The notes under the pieces: generated by a model | The model's database searches: none | What the model was told of the DNA's origin: nothing | What the model saw: the letters and a program-made list of their open reading frames with translations, nothing else | From: JAGXLP01 sp964649445 | Lineage (GTDB): Bacteria; Bipolaricaulota; Bipolaricaulia; M55B111 | Assembly (NCBI GenBank): GCA_964649445.1 | Contig: CAZYPS010000050.1 | Location: 1 to 13,002 of the forward strand | Direction: 5' to 3' | DNA length: 13,002 nt | Program-made: the position numbers and the translations under genes | Shown here: positions 1 to 7,330 of the stretch, in pieces | Layout: every line of letters begins with the position of its first letter | How positions within the stretch are numbered: the stretch's first letter is position 1

Positions 1-405
1 GCAATTGAACTCGCTCAATGGGGTAACGAGGACGCAGACAATGCCCAGTACACAGTGCAACCTCTGGACGATGAAGAGGGGTTAACGGAACGACTTTCCA
101 GCTTCAATTACCCTGACTCCGCTCTAACCCAAACACACAAATTAATCTGGAGACCTGAAAGAGTAGATTACGCAAGCCAGAGGTATCACGAACGGTTTTC
201 CGAGGATCCAAATTCGCAAATACAAAAATGGTTTTATTTAGAGAGAGAAGAACCAATTCCAAAAATACCTAAAGAGTACAGCGGAGACGAAGGACACCTA
301 AAGGTCCATATAAATCTATGGTTGCAGGACGGAACACCTCCATCGGATCAGGAAGAGGTAGAGGTAGTGATAGAACGATTTGAGTTTTACCCAGTTGACG
401 CGTAA
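1..405 (+). CDS. GH16-like / concanavalin A-fold protein, C-terminal part
   Basis: The reading frame is open from the first base of the window, so this is the last 134 codons of a longer gene whose start lies upstream. The visible part begins with AIELAQWGN, followed by DNAQYTVQP, then a KLIWRPERVDY strand and a closing HLKVHINLWLQDGTPPSDQ segment before a final EVVIERFEF strand. This order matches the second half of bacterial family-16 glycoside hydrolase-like beta-jelly-rolls, where W.P.R...Y is the 'tW.pd.i.fyvdg' strand and INLW is the late inner-sheet strand. If the alignment is right, the Glu of IELAQWGN is the last residue of the E-x-D-x-E catalytic motif. The residue two positions before it is Ala (first codon of the window) where active enzymes carry Asp, so it may be a binding protein rather than a hydrolase. 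Family assignment comes from recognised patterns, not a search. Confidence 0.6.
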   Translation, partial: AIELAQWGNEDADNAQYTVQPLDDEEGLTERLSSFNYPDSALTQTHKLIWRPERVDYASQRYHERFSEDPNSQIQKWFYLEREEPIPKIPKEYSGDEGHLKVHINLWLQDGTPPSDQEEVEVVIERFEFYPVDA

Positions 406-460
406 TCAAACCGCAGAGACTACCTAAGTTGCTAAAATGGGAAAAAGCCGTGGATGGGCA

Positions 461-484
461 ATCGGATAAACCCGATATCTTTTT
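461..484 (+). terminator. weak intrinsic terminator after the GH16-like gene
   Basis: ATCGG (461-465) pairs with CCGAT (472-476) around a 6-nt loop, and a run of five T follows at 480-484. The stem is only 5 bp, so efficiency is doubtful, but position and strand suit the upstream gene. A second short hairpin, TCCGC/GCGGA at 565-579 followed by TAATTTT, could serve the same purpose. Confidence 0.3.
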
Positions 485-1190
485 AGCCAAGCTAGCTACA
501 AGCTTCCTGTGTTAAAAAAATCGGCCGACAACAGGTTACCTGAGGCCAATATATAACCCGATGTTCCGCTTCGGGCGGATAATTTTCCCAGGGAGATAAT
601 TAACCGACGATTCCGATATGACAGACTGGATTAAATCGAATTTATTTACTAGTAATAACTTCTCCGAATAAAAGTCCGTTACTTTGGTAACTAAAACTAT
701 TCTTTTCAGGGCACTGATAACGACAACTGTCGGTTAAAAGTTTTCCTCCCCGAAAACCCGGAAAAAACGAACTTGCAATCTTCAGTTTTAATCATCAACT
801 GGACCTTTATAGCAAGGAGCAGCTTAATGGCACCCGGAAACGTGGATGAATTTCTTACCGCAAGCGGGATTTCAGAAATAACCGGAAAGAAGGAAAGATA
901 GCCTCTTTGGCCGGGGACGAATGCGAAAGTTTGTAAACAAATAGAAATCACGGTGGCGAAGTAATGCATCGGGCGTAATGTCCCGGACTGTGGGCGAGGA
1001 CAGCGCAATCCAACCTTTCCCTTACTGTTAAGTCTTCCCGCGACTTTTTGAAATAATTATAACAATATTTATCATTATCCTGGAGAAAGGTCTTTAACTT
1101 ATCAATTTGAGCGGGATAAGTTCAGTGAATTCACCAAACTTGCCGAGTAAGCCCTGGGGGGAATAGGCTGAACAGCTCTTTCCTTGAGAT

Positions 1191-1271
1191 ACCCAGCAGT
1201 CAATTCGGAACTGGCTTTGTGTTTGTAGCGAACTCAAATGCGCAGGACGAATTGACTGATGGGTGCTGGGT
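1191..1271. repeat. long imperfect inverted repeat in gene-free DNA
   Basis: CAGTCAATTCG (1197-1207) is perfectly complementary to CGAATTGACTG (1248-1258). Just outside, ACCCAG (1191-1196) pairs with CTGGGT (1266-1271) across a 7-nt one-sided bulge. Together they form a 17-bp stem with a 40-nt apical region. No T-tract follows on either strand, so it is not a classic terminator. It could be the stem of an unrecognised RNA or a protein-binding dyad; I recognise no family. Confidence 0.5.
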
Positions 1272-1450
1272 CCTCTGTCGGTAAAGAAAAACATTTCTAA
1301 CCTTACGGGTACGGGTTTTTGGGTACAAGTCCCGTACCTTGGTGCGGGGTAATTGACTCAGCTCAACCGTTTTTCAATCGATCGTTCGTCTAACTAACCT
1401 TCTTTCTGCTAGTGTAAAATCAGGCACAAAAGGGTAGAGGAGCTGATAAT

Positions 1451-2338
1451 ATGTTTTCGAGGTATCCGAAATCAAAAACTACTCTGTTGGTGGCCGTTGT
1501 GGTAATTGGGATAGCCCTAATTGCAACGAGCCAAACTTCAACGGCCGTTACCGCAAGAGTCAGGGTAAGCAACACATCCTGTAAAGGTCCCGTCGGGGTC
1601 TCGAGATTCACGTTTCAGCGAGGTGGTTTCCCTATAGGCATAAAGGCGCTCTCACCGCCTCGCTCGGTCGAGTTAGACCAAACCAGAACCTTCACTTTCG
1701 AACTCAATAACAGACCTACCAGTGTCAACGTAAGAGGTATCGATGACAGAGAACAGGAATTTACCGTTCAAGTAGAAATGGGTGAAAGAGAGGACTATCG
1801 CTGCGGTCAGATCACCGCTATCTCCGAAGGTGAGGAACAACCACCCGAGGAAGACGAGCAGCCCCCACCTCAGCAGGGGCGTGCTCGACTCCCTTCAAGT
1901 CTCCAGGGAATTTCACCTGGATCCAGCCCGCAGGACGTACTTAATCAGTTAAGGAGAAGTGGAGCGGACCTGGAAGTTCAGGGTAGCAGAAACAGACCAA
2001 AACTGGGCAATGTGGCTGACCCCATGATGATAGGTTCCCTTGGCAACGGATTCGCCGCCACGGCGTACTGGGTCAACGGCCCGGGACAGTTAAGAGCGGT
2101 CGTAACCTGGGACCGACCTACTACCTCCATGGTCCTTCTGGTGGTCAGCTCTACAAATAATTTCTGTGCCTCCGTTCCACCTACCGGGGGAGGAATCGAA
2201 GTTTCCTGTGACGCCCCCGCTTCTACTGAACCTTTAACAACTATTGGCAACGCTCCCGTGCCGGGCAACACTTTTCTGGTGGTAGCCGTCAAACTGAGCG
2301 GTCCCGCGCAACATTACGTGCTAAGTTTAAGCGGCTAA
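1451..2338 (+). CDS. exported protein with Pro/Glu-rich linker and C-terminal beta-sandwich-like domain
   Basis: A 295-residue protein that I cannot assign to a named family. Residues 1-10 are basic and polar, and about 11-33 form a hydrophobic segment ending in small residues, read as a signal peptide or N-terminal anchor. Residues 35-125 are beta-rich with two Cys (44, 118). Residues 126-147 are an acidic, Pro-rich, Gln-rich linker. Residues 150-185 look helical and polar. Residues 186-295 form a second beta-rich domain with Cys239 and Cys253; a strand ending in AVVTWDRP recalls PPC-like bacterial beta-sandwich domains ('tWd.p'), which is only a pattern resemblance. Two Cys per domain would fit one disulfide each outside the cytoplasm. 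The ATG at 1451 has AGAGGAG about 8 nt upstream. The gene stands alone and is closed by the strong terminator at 2363-2400. Confidence 0.85.
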   Translation: MFSRYPKSKTTLLVAVVVIGIALIATSQTSTAVTARVRVSNTSCKGPVGVSRFTFQRGGFPIGIKALSPPRSVELDQTRTFTFELNNRPTSVNVRGIDDREQEFTVQVEMGEREDYRCGQITAISEGEEQPPEEDEQPPPQQGRARLPSSLQGISPGSSPQDVLNQLRRSGADLEVQGSRNRPKLGNVADPMMIGSLGNGFAATAYWVNGPGQLRAVVTWDRPTTSMVLLVVSSTNNFCASVPPTGGGIEVSCDAPASTEPLTTIGNAPVPGNTFLVVAVKLSGPAQHYVLSLSG

Positions 2339-2362
2339 AAATCTTTCACAGATACATAACAT

Positions 2363-2400
2363 AAAGTAAGGGGTTCGATCCCCAGAACCCCTTACTTTTT
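2363..2400 (+). terminator. strong intrinsic terminator
   Basis: AGTAAGGGGTTC (2365-2376) and GAACCCCTTACT (2385-2396) form a perfect 12-bp stem with an 8-nt loop and run directly into T2396-T2400. Flanking A residues (2363-2364) can extend the stem with the T-run. It ends the 1451-2338 transcript. Confidence 0.93.
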
Positions 2401-2647
2401 CCCTTAGAGACTAAACACTTCCTATTTTGACCACGAACCTGACATTTCCGCATTTTAAGTCTGATATTTTGGTTAGAAGAGAACTTCTACTCATATTTCG
2501 TCCCTTAACTGGTCCAGGAGGAATGTAAAGTCTCCTATTTCGAATCCATTTTTAAAATATATTTATTTGCAATACAAGCTTTCAATTGGTAATCTAAAAA
2601 TTAGATGCTTTTACTCAAATTTCTGTGGACTTACAGGGAGGTAGGAA

Positions 2648-3913
2648 ATGAAAAAAATTTTAGCTTTTCAAACCGTTTGTGTTTGTGCAGTACTTTTCGT
2701 CCTAATTTCACCCCTTACGAGTCCGGTTATTGCCCAAGAAGATCCTGTATTTGTACTTGAAGGGATGGGCAGCGATATGATCCTGGGGCAAAGAGCGAAA
2801 TCCGACTGGGGGCATTTCTGGTCAGGACCAGCCGTCTCTGCGATCAACTTCGGCTATCTCGCCGAAAATGGTTATCCAAATCTTGCCTCCGACCACAACG
2901 GAAGTGGGACGATTGAGGCCAGCGATCTCGAGCCCCTTTCCGATAGGTTGGGCAGAGAATACATGAATACAGTTCCGGAAGAAGGTACTACCGACCCTGA
3001 ACTGCTTCGGGGGGTCGCCAGGTACATCAACGAGAATTATCCCGAAGAATTTGAGCTCAAGGTTTTCGAGGACGAGTTTCGAGAAGAATATCAGCAGATT
3101 ATTGGAGAGCCATTACCGGAAAAGATTTTTGATGTGCCCATAAGGGTATTTACCGACCCGGAGTTTGACTCCTACGAAGGGGAACTCCGGTCCGGCGAAA
3201 TGGTCTGGGTTGGGGTACCTCAGGAAAATTCTTCTCTCAACCATTATCTTGCCGGCCGATCGCTTGATACTCGAGAGACGTTAGAAGGCAATTTTCCGGT
3301 CGATTTCGGCGATCCCCGGGAAAGATCCTTCCAGCCGGGAATGGGTCAAATAATTGAAACCGTTATGAGTGAAGTCGGTAATCTCGAATACGGGGACCAG
3401 CTTCGCCCGGTAGATATAATGATCTCCTTATCTCCGCTGGAAAGGCAAGCGGAGGGCGAGGCCTCCGACGGACCCGACTTAGTATGCAGTTTCGATTGCG
3501 AGAAGAAGACGGAAGAAGTCTGTCAGGAATACGAAACGGAAGAAACTGAATGTGAGGAAGTTTGTGTTGACTGGGGTCAATTTGGAGAAATTTGCAGAAA
3601 ATACGAAACCGTTTGCGAAGAAGAAGATAGGGTCTGTGTCGAATTCGAGACGTTCGAACTCCTGGAGTGCTCCACCAGAGTTAAGAATGTCGGCGAGGAA
3701 GAGTCCGGCATGACAGGTGGTAAAATAGAAGCAGGTGACAAGGAGAACCACTTCATCAACACCCCGTTGGCTCCCGGCGAAGAACAGCATGCCGGGGAAT
3801 GGTTACTGGGCCTGGAGAAATTTGATCCGGAGGACTTAACATGTCAGGTTGATATCGACGACAACGTAGAGGAGACAAACGAAGAAAACAACCAATCGAC
3901 GGCAGCGGAATAG
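2648..3913 (+). CDS. exported C39-like papain-fold protein with Cys-rich segment and CARDB-like C-terminus
   Basis: 421 residues. Residues 1-30 are a typical signal peptide ending ...SPVIAQ. Residues about 50-210 follow the layout of C39-like peptidase domains: HFWSGPAVSAINFGYLAENG (56-75) aligns with the usual 'dCWCGPTaaa...gyw...GYp', but the nucleophile position is Ser59, not Cys. The segment after EEG(TT) to ARYINE matches 'GT......gi..Y', and NHYLAGRSLD (198-207) would supply the His (199). Inserted is DHNGSGTIEASD (82-93), an EF-hand or dockerin-type calcium loop. Residues 280-341 hold nine Cys spaced as C-x(3-9)-C with repeated C..YE/W/F.. units and many Glu, likely a disulfide-rich acidic stalk. 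Residues about 338-418 resemble a CARDB/APHP beta-sandwich, ending VDIDDNVEETNEENN. The protein is strongly acidic. The start has an excellent SD (AGGGAGG, 2636-2642). Role inferred: secreted or surface-bound, possibly non-catalytic. The fold call is by pattern only. Confidence 0.85.
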   Translation: MKKILAFQTVCVCAVLFVLISPLTSPVIAQEDPVFVLEGMGSDMILGQRAKSDWGHFWSGPAVSAINFGYLAENGYPNLASDHNGSGTIEASDLEPLSDRLGREYMNTVPEEGTTDPELLRGVARYINENYPEEFELKVFEDEFREEYQQIIGEPLPEKIFDVPIRVFTDPEFDSYEGELRSGEMVWVGVPQENSSLNHYLAGRSLDTRETLEGNFPVDFGDPRERSFQPGMGQIIETVMSEVGNLEYGDQLRPVDIMISLSPLERQAEGEASDGPDLVCSFDCEKKTEEVCQEYETEETECEEVCVDWGQFGEICRKYETVCEEEDRVCVEFETFELLECSTRVKNVGEEESGMTGGKIEAGDKENHFINTPLAPGEEQHAGEWLLGLEKFDPEDLTCQVDIDDNVEETNEENNQSTAAE

Positions 3914-4008
3914 TACTTAGCAAAGGTTCTGCCAGCCAACAAGCAACTGATGTGACTGCTCGCTAATAGACATCATAATGGGTAAGCGCAAGAAATTCTA
4001 AATGTCCG

Positions 4009-4054
4009 GAGCCTCATAGAGGACACATAGTAGTGTGTTCTATGAGGTTCTTTT
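4009..4054 (+). terminator. intrinsic terminator after the C39-like gene
   Basis: GAGCCTCATAGA (4009-4020) pairs with TCTATGAGGTTC (4039-4050) through 12 pairs including one G-U. After a two-G bulge, ACACA pairs with TGTGT around loop TAGTAG, and TTTT follows at 4051-4054. It lies about 95 bp after the stop codon and faces a minus-strand terminator at 4144-4178. Confidence 0.88.
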
Positions 4055-4143
4055 CTCTTCGAGTATAACCGACCATTTGGGTAATTTTCACTAATATTCT
4101 TCCTGCTTATTCGAATTAAAAAATTTCAAAGGAAGTTTAGAAA

Positions 4144-4178
4144 CTAAAAACCCGGCGAGCCCACCACTCGCCGGGTTT
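4144..4178 (-). terminator. strong minus-strand intrinsic terminator of the sRNA candidate
   Basis: AAACCCGGCGAG (4148-4159) and CTCGCCGGGTTT (4167-4178) are perfect complements around a 7-nt loop. Read on the minus strand, the hairpin ends in five T (4150-4146). On the plus strand no T-run follows, so orientation is clear. Confidence 0.85.
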
Positions 4179-4349
4179 ACAAGGAGGCAATATGATGTAT
4201 TACCCGTACAAGATAATAATCTCTTAACCACCTGCAGTAATGGGGGCTAGCCAGGCAGACAATTTCTACCTGGCCAGCCGACAACTCTGCTAGATCCGCA
4301 GGTAGTGTAGTCTGTATTTAAAGCTGTAAATAGCTTTTTTCAAATAACC
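4146..4349 (-). ncRNA. candidate structured small RNA with anti-Shine-Dalgarno motif
   Basis: On the minus strand an outer stem CUACCUGC (4305-4298) / GCAGGUGG (4235-4228) encloses an 11-bp hairpin GGCUGGCCAGG (4279-4269) / CCUGGCUAGCC (4255-4245). Each stem contains one G-U pair that would be a C-A mismatch if the plus strand were transcribed, which points to the minus strand. Downstream lies an unpaired linker with GCCUCCUUG (4188-4180), complementary to Shine-Dalgarno sequences, and then a perfect 12-bp terminator hairpin with a T5 tail. No credible minus-strand ORF fits. A possible -10 (TATAGT, 4361-4356) would give an RNA of roughly 200 nt, but its -35 is poor, so the 5' end is a guess. 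I recognise no known RNA family. Inference: a trans-acting sRNA that could mask ribosome binding sites. The alternative, a leader for a plus-strand 11-codon ORF at 4192-4227, is less likely. Confidence 0.55.
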
Positions 4350-5246
4350 CATAACACTATAATCCACGAAGTACATTCCCTATTCATGAAACCTTAGTAA
4401 CCTTGTGACTGACTTTTGTCAGTTTTATCACTCGGAAATCCAGTTAGGGTTTTTCAGGTGAAGTTTTGGCTAGCACGAATCGGAAGTGAAGCGATATTCA
4501 AAGCTAAAATTTCGATCCTGATTGCACCCTCGTATTTTCAATTTGCACCCACAATACCCTCTATTGCTTGTCCGTCGCAATACTTCCACATAACCCAGCA
4601 GCAATTATATTTTTCCTGGAATTAGGAAAGTGTCTTTTGTTTAGCCCCTTATTGCCGGCACAAATTTACGATTAATAACGTTTTTTTGAGTAAACGGGAA
4701 ACTGAGCAATAATATTAGTTTGAACCAAAATTAAATTTTATCCCCCGATTGCCGTAATCTAAGCTCAAGCCCCTTTGAACTGCCCCTTACATTGGTATTA
4801 CGGATCATTTCTATCTTATACCATTCTCAGAGGTCGTAAAGGTAAGGGGTTAGCTAAAGAGATGAAGTTTGTCTGTCTATTTTTCCGTGGAACCTTCCAC
4901 AAAAAAATTAATTCTGGCAAAGAGGCAATCAGGTCATAAATTTTTACAGGGCACAAGCACCGATAAGCAGTAGTTTGAACCATTGATTTCTAACTTTATT
5001 TTAGTATATTTGAATTATAGTTGTATATATACTACATTATTCCATAAACAGCTGGGGTGTAGATACTCCAGCTTTTATTGTATGCAAATCAAGCCGAGAA
5101 AATCTCGAGGTACGGAACCTGTAGAAGCTAATTGGATTTAACATACTTTGATCTTTTTAAAAAGCAGAACCCTCGCCCTCGACTAGACATAAAATAACCG
5201 ATTAACTTCAGACAAAACTCTGGGGGTTCTCACTCAATTTTGGTAA
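4350..5246. other. gene-free AT-rich stretch upstream of the phosphate permease
   Basis: No ORF here looks like a real protein. Visible elements are: CCCCTTAC (4783-4790) complementary to GTAAGGGG (4842-4849), with GGTAT/ATACC nested inside; a 12-bp direct repeat TAGTTTGAACCA at 4716-4727 and 4971-4982; an imperfect TA-rich dyad around 5018-5036; the orphan terminator at 5050-5076; a small hairpin CGAGA/TCTCG near 5095-5107; and AGAACCC (5166-5172) complementary to GGGTTCT (5224-5230) in the permease leader. One or more non-coding transcripts on the plus strand would explain the terminator. Confidence 0.55.
5050..5076 (+). terminator. orphan intrinsic terminator
   Basis: AGCTGGGGT (5050-5058) pairs with ACTCCAGCT (5065-5073) with one G-U pair that works only on the plus strand, around a 6-nt loop, and is followed by T5073-T5076. 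No protein gene lies upstream for over 1.1 kb on this strand, so it implies an unannotated transcript. Confidence 0.65.
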
Positions 5247-5258
5247 TTGAGAAGTGAT
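5233..5258 (+). promoter_or_regulatory. leader hairpin touching the ribosome binding site of the permease gene
   Basis: CTCAATT (5233-5239) and AATTGAG (5245-5251) form a perfect 7-bp hairpin whose 3' arm overlaps the start of the Shine-Dalgarno-like GAGAAGTGAT (5249-5258), three bases before ATG 5262. A longer pairing AGAACCC/GGGTTCT (5166-5172 with 5224-5230) sits just upstream. Hairpin formation could limit ribosome access; no known riboswitch class is recognised. Confidence 0.45.
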
Positions 5259-5261
5259 ATC

Positions 5262-6212
5262 ATGCTTGGTTTATTGCTACTGGTTGGACTTTACGTGGGC
5301 TGGAATATTGGGGCGAACGATACAGCCAACTGCATGGGAATACCGGTAGGGTCCGGCTTAATCACTTACCGGAAAATGGTCTATCTGGTGGCAATATTTG
5401 TCGTCCTGGGTGCTTTACTCCAGAGCCACCAGGTGATGGAAACTATCGGGAAAGATGTAGCCAGTAGTCCTCTCAGTATGGAAGCCGTTTTCATTGCAAT
5501 GCTTTCCGCCGGGGTTTTCGTCACCGCAGCAACCTTCTTCAAAATACCCGTCTCCACCTCACAGGCGATAGTGGGCGGCGTTATAGGGGCTGCACTTGGA
5601 ATGGGGAGCGAAGTTAATATGGGACAAATAGTCACTATAGTAGAAGTCTGGGTGTTAAATCCACCAATGACAGCCCTGATCAGTTTCTTCCTCTACCATA
5701 TCCTGGCGTTTTTCCTGAAACGGGTCAAACTGGTATTTTTATGGGATAGGGTATTGAGCTACCTTGTTATAGCCTCCGGGGGATACGTGGCGTTTTCTCT
5801 GGGTGCCAACACAGTGGGGACCTCCGTAGGACCTCTAGCAGCCCTCGGTATTGACAAAACCTGGCTGGCGCTGCTCGCTGGAGCCGCCGTCTCAGCGGGA
5901 ACACTTACTTACGGGAAGAAGGTTACGGAGACAGTAGGTAAAGGAATAACCAGTCTGGACCCTCTTTCAGCCGTAGCTGCCCAGCTATCCGCCGCAGGTG
6001 CCGTCAACTTCTTTGCCAGTATCGGCATTCCCGTATCGACGTCACAGGCAATCGTCGGGGCTGTTATAGGTGTAGGATTAGTTAAGGGAGCAAAAACAGT
6101 CAGTTTGAGGAAGATAACGAAAATAGTGGTTGGCTGGGTCGCTTCTCCGACAGCCGCAGCGCTTTTTGCATTCGGACTTTACAAGAGTTTTGAACTCATT
6201 GGCTTTTTTTGA
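5262..6212 (+). CDS. pit: inorganic phosphate transporter, PiT (PHO-4) family
   Basis: A 316-residue integral membrane permease. The family moves inorganic phosphate (often as a metal-phosphate complex) across the cytoplasmic membrane using H+ or Na+. The N-terminal signature GWNIGANDTANCMG (13-26) carries the conserved Asp20, and IPVSTSQAIVGGVIGA (95-110) follows. The second half repeats the pattern with SLGANTVGTSVGPLAALG (179-196) and IPVSTSQAIVGAVIG (256-270), the internal duplication typical of PiT. The second motif reads GANT where many homologues have GAND, so the second Asp is Thr184. The length is that of the short prokaryotic form. ATG 5262 is preferred over the in-frame TTG at 5247 because AGAAGTGAT lies just upstream of it and the first helix starts there. 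No PhoU-like (DUF47) partner is adjacent, although such pairs are common. Confidence 0.95.
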   Translation: MLGLLLLVGLYVGWNIGANDTANCMGIPVGSGLITYRKMVYLVAIFVVLGALLQSHQVMETIGKDVASSPLSMEAVFIAMLSAGVFVTAATFFKIPVSTSQAIVGGVIGAALGMGSEVNMGQIVTIVEVWVLNPPMTALISFFLYHILAFFLKRVKLVFLWDRVLSYLVIASGGYVAFSLGANTVGTSVGPLAALGIDKTWLALLAGAAVSAGTLTYGKKVTETVGKGITSLDPLSAVAAQLSAAGAVNFFASIGIPVSTSQAIVGAVIGVGLVKGAKTVSLRKITKIVVGWVASPTAAALFAFGLYKSFELIGFF

Positions 6213-6481
6213 CACCTGAATTCTCTGCTCATCCACCAAATGTGACCGGGGCCCTAGCTAACCAAAACATTTAAATATAACTTTTACCGGTATCCCTGGG
6301 GCAAAATTAAAGTTGGGGGCGGTAGTATCTTCGGCAATTCTCCCGCAAAGTCGAGAAATCGAGGGTCTTAGATACTCTGACTGGTTCCTCTGAATTTAAA
6401 AACCCCTCAAAACCTCAGCCAAAACTTCCTAGAATTTGGCGAAAACATTGAAGGCTGGATTTCGGGAGACAGAGGTTTGAG

Positions 6482-7027
6482 ATGTTCGTAGAGAAGTCAG
6501 CATACATAGCTAGCGCATTTTTCCAGTGGTGGCTGACCTCCGACCAAATTCTATTCCGCCGCTTCCTTAACCGAGAAGCAATGATCCTTTCTCTGGCCGT
6601 TGCCCTGGGAATCAACCTCTGGGGCTTATTCGTACTCTACTTACCGATAAATTACCTCATACCGAAAAAGAAAATAAAACGTTTTAGGGCTTACCTTCGA
6701 TTAAAATTCCCCTGGCTTAAACGGCATCTGCGCAGACTAAATGACTTTACGGATAACTCCGAAAAAAGTTCTTTGGATATTTGGAAATCCAAGGATAAGC
6801 GAGGGAAGCTAATTTCTAACCTAATCGATAAGTACGGATACGATTATCTGACGATATTCGGGCTGTCGTTTTTTCCCGTACCCTTCCTGGGCACTCTGAT
6901 GACGGGTGCAGCGATATTTGCAGTCGAGGCCCTGGAAATTAAATTCGGCCTCCTGGCGATTGTACTGGCAAAAATCGCCAAGGTTTTTTCTCTGGCTTCC
7001 ATCGCTTACTTCGCTTATTTCTTATAG
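6482..7027 (+). CDS. unidentified multi-pass membrane protein, possibly VTT/small-multidrug-export-like
   Basis: 181 residues with hydrophobic segments at about 33-58, 121-147 and 152-181. A strongly basic, positively charged loop lies between the first and second (61-118, with KKKIKRFR and KRHLRRL), presumably cytoplasmic. The C-terminal half, KYGYDYLTIFGLSFFPVPFLGTLMTGA in outline, has the 'YG...l....PvP..G.l.g' flavour of VTT/DedA or PF06695-type proteins. That resemblance is loose and I would not name a function. ATG 6482 is preceded by AGAGGTTTGAG, a reasonable Shine-Dalgarno. It is 270 bp after the phosphate permease with no clear terminator between them, so co-transcription is possible. 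It converges with the minus-strand gene at 7331. Confidence 0.75.
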   Translation: MFVEKSAYIASAFFQWWLTSDQILFRRFLNREAMILSLAVALGINLWGLFVLYLPINYLIPKKKIKRFRAYLRLKFPWLKRHLRRLNDFTDNSEKSSLDIWKSKDKRGKLISNLIDKYGYDYLTIFGLSFFPVPFLGTLMTGAAIFAVEALEIKFGLLAIVLAKIAKVFSLASIAYFAYFL

Positions 7028-7132
7028 AACCGAGAACCCCGCCCAAAAAGTACTTTTGGCTCCTGTAAAGAAGTTCCGGCAATCGGACTCCAGGGATAAC
7101 TAGTTAGAAGTTTCTCCCGTTTGTAATTAACC

Positions 7133-7174
7133 ACTCCGGAAGCCTCGACAGTCTGCTGTCTCAGTTTCGGGAGT
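7133..7174. repeat. nested inverted repeat between convergent genes
   Basis: ACTCCGGA (7133-7140) pairs with TCGGGAGT (7167-7174) apart from one mismatch, and GACAG (7147-7151) pairs with CTGTC (7156-7160) around TCTG inside it. It sits between the ends of two convergent genes and could fold in either transcript, but neither strand has a T-run, so a bidirectional terminator role is only a possibility. Confidence 0.4.
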
Positions 7175-7330
7175 TGAGTACCGATTTCCGAGTCGATAAA
7201 AATAGAGACCCTGATCGAACGACCCTAGTCAAAACGTAATACTCCGTGTCCCCAAAGTTTTCAGGCCGACACTCTGATTAGAATTCCCCACCCTTTTTAG
7301 TTTGCGTGAACTTTTTCAGATGACCACTTC

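Larger units (their letters stand above)
406..1450. other. gene-poor stretch of about 1 kb
   Basis: I see no convincing intact gene here. On the plus strand the frame 695-901 is open. It contains ATG 827 with a well-placed AAGGAG (814-819) and a 24-codon ORF ending at 901; the upstream in-frame stretch (e.g. CRLKVFLPENPEK) looks mildly coding, so an eroded gene is possible but unproven. Two inverted repeats stand out: 1191-1271 (separate entry) and GGTACGGG (1308-1315) with CCCGTACC (1331-1338), an 8-bp perfect stem without a T-run that may belong to the leader of the next gene. Just upstream of that gene, GTCTAA (about 1389-1394) and TAGTGTAAAAT (about 1412-1422) loosely resemble the promoter pair described near 8923 and 11566, but with a longer spacer. 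Confidence 0.6.

Noticed and set aside
706..1008. Minus-strand 100-codon frame in the gene-poor stretch
   Set aside because: Composition is unlike neighbouring proteins, there is no ribosome binding site, and the opposite strand looks at least as coding-like.
1320..1336. GGGTACAAGTCCC resembles a tRNA T-arm
   Set aside because: No cloverleaf can be built around it; it belongs to the GGTACGGG/CCCGTACC inverted repeat.
2371..2384. GGGTTCGATCCCC resembles a tRNA T-arm
   Set aside because: It is the inner part of a perfect terminator hairpin, and no acceptor, D or anticodon arms can be found upstream.
4228..4305. Reading the 4228-4305 structure as a plus-strand riboswitch for the phosphate permease
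   Set aside because: Both stems gain C-A mismatches on the plus strand, and the associated terminator works only on the minus strand.
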